Assembly (NCBI GenBank): GCA_002482815.1
Contig: DLGS01000319.1
Coordinates: forward strand, 1-7,607
From: Bacteroidetes bacterium UBA7688
GTDB lineage: Bacteria > Bacteroidota > Bacteroidia > Chitinophagales > Chitinophagaceae
Direction: 5' to 3'
DNA length: 7,607 bases
In this document: positions 1 through 6,186 of the stretch, in pieces
How positions within the stretch are numbered: the first letter of the stretch is position 1
Layout: each line of letters begins with the position of its first letter
The notes under the pieces: generated by a model
Told to the model about the DNA's origin: nothing
The model's database searches: none
What the model saw: the letters and a program-made list of their open reading frames with translations, nothing else
Position numbers and translations under genes: made by a program

Positions 1-1371
1 GCCATAAGTAAAATATATTTCCTGCCTACACACTCCTTAGAAATTGTAGAAGGCAGTGCTTTGCGGCATGCTATTGCGCATAATCAAATTGAGCAGCGGA
101 TACCTTATATCCGTTCATTCGATGTACTGATACAATACCTTGTTACACTTGCTGTTTCCGATGGTTTCAGGGCAGAAGAAACTTACCGGGAAATCATCAC
201 CACACATTGTTTCTCTTCGGTAACAAAAGAAGAATTTAACTGGTGCCTGGATTTTATTACAAAAGGCGGACAAAGTCTTGATGCTTACGATGAATACCAC
301 AAAGTAGAAATTGAAGATGGTATTTATAAAGTGACGAACAAAGGTATTGCAATGCGGCACCGGCTCGGCATGGGAACAATTGTGAGCGACAGTATGATGC
401 AGGTAAAATATTGGGGTGGTGGATTTATTGGCTCTATCGAAGAATGGTTTATTTCCCGCCTAAAGCCCGGTGATACCTTTTGGTTTGCGGGCAGAAATCT
501 GGAGCTCGTCCGAATAAAAGATATGCAGGCAATCGTTAAAAAAAGCAGTTCCAACAAAGGTGTCTTTCCATCCTGGCAGGGTGGACGTATGCCGCTATCC
601 TCGCAGCTTACGCAAACAATCAGAATGAAAATAGACAGCCATAGCCAGGAAAAAGATCATGATGTTGAAATAGATAAATTACAGGGTTTATTTGCGGAAC
701 AAAAGAAGCGATCGCACCTGCCGGATGCCAATGAATTGTTGATTGAAAAAATAAAAAGCCGTGAGGGGTACCACGTATTTATTTATCCATTCGAAGGCAG
801 AAATGTTCATGAAGGAATGGCTATGTTGTTCTCCTGGCGCATCGCACAGATTAAGCCTATTACTTTTTCCATTTCTTTAAATGATTATGGATATGAATTA
901 TTGAGTGATCAGGAAATTCCAATTGAAGAAGCCCTTGGTAATGCGCTCTTCGACACTTATGAATTAGGAAGCGATATTCAGCACAGCATCAATATTACAG
1001 AAATGGCGAAGCGGAAATTCCGCGACATTGCTCATATTGCGGGATTGGTCTTCAGTGGTTTCCCCGGTCAGCAAATCAAGACAAAACATGTTCAGGCATC
1101 ATCGCAATTATTCTTTTCTGTATTTTCAGATTTGGAGAAAGGCAACTTATTATTGCAGGAAGCTTACGACGAAGTAATGACTTTCCAGATGGAAGAAGTG
1201 AGGATGCGAGATGCATTAGAAAGGATGCAGGTACAGCATGTTATTATTAAAGAAATGAAACAATTCAGTCCCTTTTGTTTCCCTATTTTGACAGAACGTT
1301 TCCGGGAAAAATTTACCAATGAAAAGCTGGAAGACCGTGTAAAAAAAATGATTTCAAAACTGGAAGAATAA
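1..1371 (+). CDS. Ligase-associated DNA damage response DEXH-box helicase (Lhr-type), C-terminal part, 5'-truncated by window edge
   Basis: The reading frame is open from base 1 with no stop, so the TTG at 61 is not a real start; 456 C-terminal residues are present and the gene begins upstream. Full-length relatives have roughly 800 residues, so the two RecA-like lobes with the Walker A and DEXH motifs are missing here. What remains matches the Lhr-core C-terminal layout. A winged-helix-like segment containing IPYIRSFDVLIQYLVTLAVS lies at about residues 34-53 of the visible part. The DEAD/H-associated domain follows, with MRHRLGMGTIVSDSM, KPGDTFWFAGR and PSWQGGRMPLSSQ. The last region carries SREGYHVFIYPFEGR, HEGMA and LNDYGYELLSDQEIP. 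These strings are characteristic of the ligase-associated helicase subfamily, thought to translocate 3'-5' on single-stranded DNA during repair together with a ligase, an MBL-fold exonuclease and PdeM. PdeM follows after 10 bp, which supports the call and an operon. Family identity is recognised from memory, not from a search. Confidence 0.9.
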   Translation, partial: AISKIYFLPTHSLEIVEGSALRHAIAHNQIEQRIPYIRSFDVLIQYLVTLAVSDGFRAEETYREIITTHCFSSVTKEEFNWCLDFITKGGQSLDAYDEYHKVEIEDGIYKVTNKGIAMRHRLGMGTIVSDSMMQVKYWGGGFIGSIEEWFISRLKPGDTFWFAGRNLELVRIKDMQAIVKKSSSNKGVFPSWQGGRMPLSSQLTQTIRMKIDSHSQEKDHDVEIDKLQGLFAEQKKRSHLPDANELLIEKIKSREGYHVFIYPFEGRNVHEGMAMLFSWRIAQIKPITFSISLNDYGYELLSDQEIPIEEALGNALFDTYELGSDIQHSINITEMAKRKFRDIAHIAGLVFSGFPGQQIKTKHVQASSQLFFSVFSDLEKGNLLLQEAYDEVMTFQMEEVRMRDALERMQVQHVIIKEMKQFSPFCFPILTERFREKFTNEKLEDRVKKMISKLEE

Positions 1372-1381
1372 GAAACAGATA

Positions 1382-2020
1382 ATGACGATTACACTGAATG
1401 GAATCAGCTTTGAATTGCTTTATGAAAAAGCTATGTTCGAACCGGAGCAACAGCTGCTCATCATTGCAGATGTGCATCTTGGCAAGGCTTTGCATTTTCG
1501 AAAACAAGGCATTGCAATACCCGCTGCGGCACAAGATGGAGACTACAAGGCATTACAGGAATTGTTCGACAAGATAAAACCTAAACAGGTCTACTTTTTA
1601 GGCGATCTTTTCCACAGTGATTTTAATAATGACTGGCATACTTTCTGCGACCTGATTAATGATTTTAAGCAGATCCGGTTTATTTTGGTAAAGGGAAATC
1701 ATGATCTTATTGATACCCATCTTTTTAGCGAAATGTGTATTGGCGTTGTTGATACAATTGAAGAAGAAGGCCTGATTTATTCTCACGAACCGCTGAAGAA
1801 AATCCCGGCAGGAAAAATAAATATCTGCGGGCATATTCATCCCGGGATTGTATTGAACGGAGCAGGAAGGCAAAGTGTTAAACTACCCTGTTTCTATTTG
1901 CTTGAAAATCTTTTTGTGTTGCCTGCGTTTGGTGTTCTTACAGGATTGTACCCATTGGAAAAGAAAAAAGGTTCAAAAATATTCGGTGTTTTATCGGATG
2001 CGGTAAGGCAAGTGTTTTAA
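1382..2020 (+). CDS. pdeM: Ligase-associated DNA damage response endonuclease PdeM (calcineurin-like metallophosphoesterase)
   Basis: This 212-residue protein carries the complete metal-binding motif set of a calcineurin-like phosphoesterase: D30-V-H32 in IIADVHLGK, G74-D75 in VYFLGDLFHS, G105-N-H-D108, S134-H-E-P137 and G150-H-I-H153-P-G. The first motif is followed by LHFRKQGIAIP, typical of the PdeM subfamily rather than of generic phosphodiesterases. The size is normal for the family and no signal peptide is seen, so it should act in the cytoplasm on DNA with two metal ions. The ATG lies 10 bp after the helicase stop, with only a weak purine run (GGAAGA, 1362-1367) ahead of it. It is probably translated from the helicase transcript as the distal gene of the ligase-helicase-exonuclease-PdeM cassette. 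The TAA stop overlaps the stop of the opposing minus-strand nuclease gene. The DNA role is inferred from family and context. Confidence 0.92.
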   Translation: MTITLNGISFELLYEKAMFEPEQQLLIIADVHLGKALHFRKQGIAIPAAAQDGDYKALQELFDKIKPKQVYFLGDLFHSDFNNDWHTFCDLINDFKQIRFILVKGNHDLIDTHLFSEMCIGVVDTIEEEGLIYSHEPLKKIPAGKINICGHIHPGIVLNGAGRQSVKLPCFYLLENLFVLPAFGVLTGLYPLEKKKGSKIFGVLSDAVRQVF

Positions 2021-3417
2021 GCGTAGTCAGCAATTGCAATTTTCTCAAACTGAATTACTTTATAAGGATATTTTGCCGCATACGAATTGATCAGTTCCAT
2101 ACAATAGCGGTTGCTGGTATATCGTGTAAGTGAAGACTTAATGTCATCTATGTTCTGCAAATCAGTGTCTTTGCCAACATATCCCATTCCGTAAAAATTT
2201 CCTTTCTCAACCCAGATATAACTGCGCTCTGTATCATTCCGTCCTTTATCCATTAAGGCAAAACTGGGCAGGTTTTGTTTTAAGCTTTCTAACGCTTGTT
2301 CGACAAGGTGATTATATTCCGAAGCAGCACCATGTACTTCGTTCCTGTGTTTATTGTCGCTCTGCATTGTCTCGCCATAGCAATGTGTTTTACAGTTTCC
2401 TATCGCACACAGTTCAGGACAGAGATTAAAATCGCGACACAATTCATGCAGCATATTCGTGCCTTCAGTCATCGTTTGAAATTCGTGCACTGCCACATTG
2501 CTTTTATTGTATTTACCAATTGCCAAACGCAAAAAATCATTTCTGTCTTCGTATAAAAACAAGCCAAACTTTGGCTCGTAACGTTTTAAAGCCCGGTTGT
2601 ACTTTGGCCATATTTTCTTGATTGCCGAAACTTCCTGCAATAAAGCCATCAATTCTGTTCCGCAAATTTCAAAATCAATGGCATAAATTTCCTGTAAAAA
2701 ATGCTGCCTTTGCGGATTAGGATTATGACCGGTAAAATGAGAAGAAACCCTTTTTTTAATATTGTTGGCCTTACCAACATAAATGACTTTGCCAGCTCTG
2801 TCTTTAAAATAATACACACCCGGGCATTGCGGCAATACGTCAAAATCTCTCCTGGGCAAATTGGCCGGCAACGCCTGTTCTTTCGAATTGCGTTTCAACA
2901 TGGAGGCGATTTCGCCTTCCACATCCCAGGCAATTAATTTTGAAAAAAGAACTGCGGTTGCTTCTGCATCTCCACCGGCACGGTGACGGTTTTCAATTTC
3001 TATACCCAGTGAATCGCATAAGCGTCCAAGGCTGTAGGAACTTAAACCCGGTTTTATTTTCCGGCTCAGGCGAACGGTACATAATTTTTGAGCAGTAAAA
3101 TTGTATCCGGCCAGGGCAAGATGATGTTTGATAAAAGAATAATCGAAATTGACATTATGCGCTACAAAAATGCAACCTGATAACAGTTCGTAAATCTTAT
3201 GTGCCACATTTTCGAACGTAGGCGCATTAGAAATCATATCATTATCAATTCCTGTCAGCGATTGTATATAATAGGGTATCGGCCTTAGCGGATCAATCAG
3301 CGTTTCATATCGGTCTATCACTTCCACCCCGTTATGAATCAGAATGGCTACTTCCGTAATGGCACTTCCGGAAGCATTTCCTCCTGTTGTTTCTATATCG
3401 ACAATTGCAAAATTCAT
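2017..3417 (-). CDS. DEDDh 3'-5' exonuclease / GIY-YIG endonuclease fusion protein
   Basis: The 466-residue protein has two nuclease domains. Residues 1 to about 165 form a DnaQ/epsilon-type exonuclease with all DEDDh residues: D7 and E9 (VDIETTG), D92 (AHNVNFD), H145 and D150 (HRAGGDAEAT). Residues about 195-280 form a UvrC/Cho-like GIY-YIG domain: G200-V-Y202, Y213-V-G215-K, R223, and the probable catalytic E262 in LLQEVSAIKKIWPKYN. A cysteine cluster follows at C327, C333, C337, C342 and C346, resembling the cluster after the GIY-YIG domain of UvrC, reported to hold an Fe-S cluster there. The last 120 residues show no domain I recognise, and no helix-hairpin-helix or UvrB-binding segment is evident. 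Fusions of this kind are known in Bacteroidota and Actinobacteria as exonuclease-domain proteins. A role in nucleotide excision or lesion trimming is inferred. The gene stands alone on the minus strand, converging on the pdeM operon. Confidence 0.9.
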   Translation of the reverse strand: MNFAIVDIETTGGNASGSAITEVAILIHNGVEVIDRYETLIDPLRPIPYYIQSLTGIDNDMISNAPTFENVAHKIYELLSGCIFVAHNVNFDYSFIKHHLALAGYNFTAQKLCTVRLSRKIKPGLSSYSLGRLCDSLGIEIENRHRAGGDAEATAVLFSKLIAWDVEGEIASMLKRNSKEQALPANLPRRDFDVLPQCPGVYYFKDRAGKVIYVGKANNIKKRVSSHFTGHNPNPQRQHFLQEIYAIDFEICGTELMALLQEVSAIKKIWPKYNRALKRYEPKFGLFLYEDRNDFLRLAIGKYNKSNVAVHEFQTMTEGTNMLHELCRDFNLCPELCAIGNCKTHCYGETMQSDNKHRNEVHGAASEYNHLVEQALESLKQNLPSFALMDKGRNDTERSYIWVEKGNFYGMGYVGKDTDLQNIDDIKSSLTRYTSNRYCMELINSYAAKYPYKVIQFEKIAIADYA

Positions 3418-3420
3418 TTA

Positions 3421-3429
3421 CTCCCCTTT
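3421..3429 (-). promoter_or_regulatory. SD-like ribosome binding site of the exonuclease/GIY-YIG gene
   Basis: On the minus strand the start codon is preceded by AAAGGGGAG and then TAA, so a purine-rich Shine-Dalgarno-like run ends only 3 bases before the ATG. The spacing is short, but the other starts in this window have no comparable run, as is usual in Bacteroidota. It supports the ATG at 3417 as the start, as does the exonuclease motif VDIETTG beginning at residue 6. Confidence 0.45.
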
Positions 3430-3450
3430 GATATTAATGGTATCAAATCT

Positions 3451-3469
3451 TTGGTAACAAGTTAACCAA
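3451..3469. repeat. Imperfect inverted repeat TTGGT-N9-ACCAA in the divergent intergenic region
   Basis: The sequence TTGGTAACAAGTTAACCAA has outer arms TTGGT and ACCAA separated by 9 bases. Allowing one bulged A, the inner bases also pair (AAC with GTT), so the dyad covers nearly all 19 bases. It lies 34 bp upstream of the minus-strand nuclease start and about 150 bp from aspS. Its shape would suit a dimeric repressor site. The inner loop is too short and no T-run follows, so a terminator is unlikely. No regulator gene is nearby; function is unproven. Confidence 0.35.
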
Positions 3470-3565
3470 TAATAAAAAAACGGCCAAATAAAATTCAAAA
3501 CCAAACCAAGCAATAAAATATATTTTAATATAAACTTTTCAACAAACACAAGTGCGGAAGTATAA

Positions 3566-3598
3566 TTTGAGGACATAAATTCCAAAACATTTATCTTG
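3566..3598 (+). promoter_or_regulatory. Candidate Bacteroidota-type promoter for aspS
   Basis: A TTTG at 3566-3569 is followed after 22 bases by TATCTTG at 3592-3598, a shortened match to the Bacteroidota -7 element TAnnTTTG. Spacing is slightly longer than the usual 19-21. Transcription would begin near 3605, leaving a leader of roughly 15 nt before the aspS ATG. No Shine-Dalgarno sequence is visible ahead of the start. Confidence 0.35.
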
Positions 3599-3620
3599 CA
3601 GCCCTTTCCAAGCAGATTTT

Positions 3621-5453
3621 ATGTTTCGTACACACCATTGCGGCGAGCTCCGCACCAATAATATTAATGAAGAAGTAACCTTAAGCGGTTGGGTTCAAAC
3701 TGTCCGCAAATTCGGAAGCATCACATTTGTTGACCTTCGCGACCGTTATGGCATTACCCAGTTATTTTTTGATGAAAGCTTTAATGCTCAGTTCGACCAG
3801 TCACCCCTGGGCAGAGAGTTTGTGCTGCAGATAAAAGGAACCGTTATTGAACGCAGCAATAAAAATCCAAAAATACCAACCGGAGATATTGAATTGAAAG
3901 TGGCGTCGTTTACTATTCTGAACAGCGCAGCAACTCCACCCTTTACTATTGAAGAAAATACCGATGGTGGAGACGAATTGCGCATGAAATACCGCTTTTT
4001 AGATTTACGTCGCCCTACCCTTCGCCGTAATATTGAGCTACGGTACAAAGTGAACCGTGCTGTGCGTAATTATTTGGACAGCAAAGGGTTCTGGGATATT
4101 GAAACACCATTTTTAATCAAGTCAACTCCCGAGGGCGCACGCGATTTCGTTGTTCCTTCCCGCATGAATGAAGGTCAGTTTTATGCTTTACCGCAAAGCC
4201 CTCAAACCTTCAAACAGTTATTGATGGTCAGTGGTTACGATCGTTATTATCAAATCGTAAAATGCTTCAGGGATGAGGATCTTCGTGCTGACAGACAGCC
4301 GGAATTTACGCAGATCGATTGTGAAATGGCCTTTGTGGAGCAGGAAGATATTCTTGAAAACTTTGAAGGCTTATTCAAGTTTGTTTTTGAAGACCTGAAA
4401 GGCAAATCCATTTCAGAAAAATTCCCTCGTATCACGTTTGACGATGCGATGTGGCATTATGGAAATGACAAGCCGGATATTCGTTTTGAGATGAAAATTC
4501 AAAACCTGAAAACGCCATTTGTCACAGCATCTATACCTGCAAATACTGACGGTATTTATTGCAAAATGCTGAATGGTGTTGATTTTAAAGTAACGAATGA
4601 AGCGGAATCTGTATTGGCTATTTGTGTGCCCAACGCAAGCGAATATACCCGAAAGCAAACAGATGAACTGACAGAATGGGTGAAACGACCTCAAATCGGG
4701 ATGACAGGTTTATTATTCATCAAATGCAATGCTGACGGCACTTTCAAGAGCAGTGTAGACAAATTTTTTAATGAAGAAAAACTGAAAAATATTGCTTCCT
4801 TTTGCGATGCAAAACCCGGAGATCTGATTCTATTGCTTGCAGGAAATGAGTTGAGAACGCGGAAAGCAATCAGCGAGTTGCGCCTTGAAATGGGTAACAA
4901 ACTTGGATTTAGAAATCCGGATGAATATAAACCGCTTTGGGTAATTGACTTCCCGCTTTTTGAATATGATGAAGATGGCAACCGTTGGGTAGCGCGTCAC
5001 CATCCGTTCACCTCGCCAAAACCGGAGCATATTGCGGTAATGATTAATAATGAACCGTCTATCTCTAATGCTGCAGAGTATTATAAGCATCCTTATAACG
5101 ATATTAAAGCCAACGCTTACGATTTAGTGCTGAACGGCACTGAAATTGGTGGCGGTTCTATTCGCATCTATCAGCGTGAGCTTCAGGAAAAAATGTTTGC
5201 AGCATTGGGAATGAGCAAGGAAGAAGCGCAGGAAAAATTCGGATTCCTTTTGGGTGCCTTTGAATACGGTGCGCCTCCTCACGGTGGTATTGCATTAGGT
5301 TTCGACAGGCTTTGCGCTTTGCTTGGCGGCCAGGAAAGCATCCGTGATTTTATTGCTTTCCCTAAAAACAATTCCGGCCGTGATGTAATGCTGGACGCTC
5401 CATCAGCAATTGATGAAGTTCAGATGAAAGAATTGGGTATTAAAAAAGCTTAA
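3621..5453 (+). CDS. aspS: Aspartyl-tRNA synthetase, bacterial type
   Basis: This cytoplasmic class II synthetase (610 residues, slightly over the usual 580-600) charges tRNA-Asp with aspartate using ATP. The N-terminal OB-fold anticodon-binding domain covers about residues 1-105, with LSGWVQTVRKFGSITFVDLR. The catalytic domain follows. Motif 1 lies around YLDSKGFWDIETPFL (151-165), the QSPQ aspartate-pocket signature at 192-195, motif 2 at FRDEDLRADRQPEFTQID (216-233), and motif 3 at GGIALGFDRL (555-564) with the ATP-binding arginine R563. The GAD insertion typical of bacterial AspRS occupies about residues 290-430, before WVIDFPLFEYDEDG. The ending FPKNNSGRDVM...APS is typical of the family. 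The start is fixed by MFRTHHCGELR, matching the family N-terminus. The gene is flanked by intergenic DNA on both sides and looks monocistronic; no terminator hairpin is seen after its stop. At the position linked to tRNA discrimination it has F31. Confidence 0.97.
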   Translation: MFRTHHCGELRTNNINEEVTLSGWVQTVRKFGSITFVDLRDRYGITQLFFDESFNAQFDQSPLGREFVLQIKGTVIERSNKNPKIPTGDIELKVASFTILNSAATPPFTIEENTDGGDELRMKYRFLDLRRPTLRRNIELRYKVNRAVRNYLDSKGFWDIETPFLIKSTPEGARDFVVPSRMNEGQFYALPQSPQTFKQLLMVSGYDRYYQIVKCFRDEDLRADRQPEFTQIDCEMAFVEQEDILENFEGLFKFVFEDLKGKSISEKFPRITFDDAMWHYGNDKPDIRFEMKIQNLKTPFVTASIPANTDGIYCKMLNGVDFKVTNEAESVLAICVPNASEYTRKQTDELTEWVKRPQIGMTGLLFIKCNADGTFKSSVDKFFNEEKLKNIASFCDAKPGDLILLLAGNELRTRKAISELRLEMGNKLGFRNPDEYKPLWVIDFPLFEYDEDGNRWVARHHPFTSPKPEHIAVMINNEPSISNAAEYYKHPYNDIKANAYDLVLNGTEIGGGSIRIYQRELQEKMFAALGMSKEEAQEKFGFLLGAFEYGAPPHGGIALGFDRLCALLGGQESIRDFIAFPKNNSGRDVMLDAPSAIDEVQMKELGIKKA

Positions 5454-5471
5454 AAATTTACCTCAAAAAAA

Positions 5472-5502
5472 TTAGTATCGGAAAAATAAATTTATATCTT
5501 TA
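5472..5502 (+). promoter_or_regulatory. Candidate promoter of the small lipoprotein gene
   Basis: TTAG at 5472-5475, one mismatch from the -33 TTTG element, is followed by a 19-base spacer and TATCTTTA at 5495-5502, one mismatch from the -7 consensus TAnnTTTG. The predicted transcript would start about a dozen bases before the ATG at 5522. It lies in the 68-bp gap after aspS, so the lipoprotein is probably transcribed independently. Confidence 0.5.
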
Positions 5503-5521
5503 CGAAGTCTTAATTCATACT

Positions 5522-6055
5522 ATGAAAAAAATACTCCTTTCCCTTGGTGTTGCCGTAATGGCAAGCATGTCAATGATGTCCTGCAGCAAAGGTGATTACA
5601 ATTCAGGTGATGCGCAAACCGGGTACAATCCGTTTGCTGACGTCAATACCAAACCGAAAGTAATTCCAACAGGCACCTTTACTGCAAAAGTCAATGGATC
5701 TGATTTCTCAGCAGCTTATGCAAATGCCTATTTTAATTCTATTGCTGGTATTGAATCCTGGTTCATGGTAGGTTTTAAGACCGGCATGACTGCATCTGAT
5801 GGTTTTATACTAACAACTTCCAAAAAAGAAGTTGGCGTTTATAATATTGATCTTATGGGTGGCAGCGATAACAGTGCTATTTTCAATGCTGTTGGGTCCA
5901 GCTCAAGTGTAATAGCAGAAACCGGCACTATCGAAATTACTGTTTTAACTGAAGACAGGGTAAAGGGTAAGTTTTCAATGAAAGCACCGGGATTAGATGT
6001 TACAGACGGGACATTTGATTTGCCGATTATTAAATACAGTGATTATTACAAATAA
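5522..6055 (+). CDS. Small lipoprotein of unknown function
   Basis: This 177-residue protein begins with a lipoprotein signal peptide: MKK, a hydrophobic core, then the lipobox M18-M-S-C21, so Cys21 should be lipidated. The residues after it are S-K-G-D, a partial match to the Bacteroidota surface-export signal (Lys followed by acidic residues), so the cell surface or periplasmic face of the outer membrane are both possible. After a short polar linker, about residues 50-175 look like one compact beta-rich domain. It opens with TGTFTAKVNGSDFSAA and ends with GTIEITVLTEDRVKGKFSMKA and VTDGTFDLPI. This pattern recalls families of small Bacteroidota lipoproteins annotated only as DUFs (possibly DUF6252-like, from memory and unverified). 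No enzyme motif is visible and there is only one cysteine. It ends in tandem stops (TAATAA) just before an intrinsic terminator and has its own candidate promoter, so it is likely a single-gene unit. Confidence 0.85.
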   Translation: MKKILLSLGVAVMASMSMMSCSKGDYNSGDAQTGYNPFADVNTKPKVIPTGTFTAKVNGSDFSAAYANAYFNSIAGIESWFMVGFKTGMTASDGFILTTSKKEVGVYNIDLMGGSDNSAIFNAVGSSSSVIAETGTIEITVLTEDRVKGKFSMKAPGLDVTDGTFDLPIIKYSDYYK

Positions 6056-6078
6056 TAAACAAGTATAGACATTAATAT

Positions 6079-6110
6079 AAAACCACACATTACCTGTGTG
6101 GTTTTTTTAT
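6079..6110 (+). terminator. Intrinsic terminator after the small lipoprotein gene
   Basis: AACCACACA (6081-6089) pairs perfectly with TGTGTGGTT (6095-6103) around the loop TTACC. The stem can extend by two A-T pairs and runs into seven consecutive T residues (6102-6108). It begins 24 bases past the lipoprotein stop and separates that transcript from thiL. Confidence 0.9.
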
Positions 6111-6131
6111 GTTAAACTGAGTTAGAACCTT

Positions 6132-6139
6132 TAATTTCG
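6132..6139 (+). promoter_or_regulatory. Candidate -7 promoter element for thiL
   Basis: TAATTTCG differs from TAnnTTTG at one base and sits between the terminator and the thiL start, which would leave a leader of about 40 nt. No convincing TTTG element is seen at the expected -33 distance, so this is weak. A thiL promoter is nonetheless expected here because the strong terminator precedes it. Confidence 0.3.
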
Positions 6140-6186
6140 CCAAAAGTTAGTTTATTTATTTACGATTTTTTTCTTGCCTTATATTA

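Noticed and set aside
61..63. TTG as an alternative start of the first gene
   Set aside because: The frame is open back to base 1 and the residues before 61 (KIYFLPTHSLEIVEGSAL) fit the helicase family, so the gene simply continues from upstream.
708..715. GCGATCGC octamer resembling the cyanobacterial HIP1 repeat
   Set aside because: I noticed only this copy, it lies inside a coding region, and the organism does not look cyanobacterial.
2296..2937. Plus-strand open frames (2296-2556 and 2701-2937) opposite the nuclease gene
   Set aside because: The opposite strand has a complete two-domain protein with all catalytic motifs; these frames show no recognisable domain.
3514..3527. Perfect 14-base palindrome TAAAATATATTTTA
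   Set aside because: It contains only A and T in a very AT-rich intergenic stretch, so chance is a sufficient explanation.
3561..3569. TATAATTTG as a -7 element for aspS
   Set aside because: The gap between TA and TTTG is one base too long or too short for TAnnTTTG; its TTTG fits better as the -33 element of the candidate at 3566-3598.
6111..6186. TPP riboswitch upstream of thiL
   Set aside because: Only about 75 bases lie between the terminator and the ATG, and the conserved thi-box core is not present beyond a chance CTGAG.
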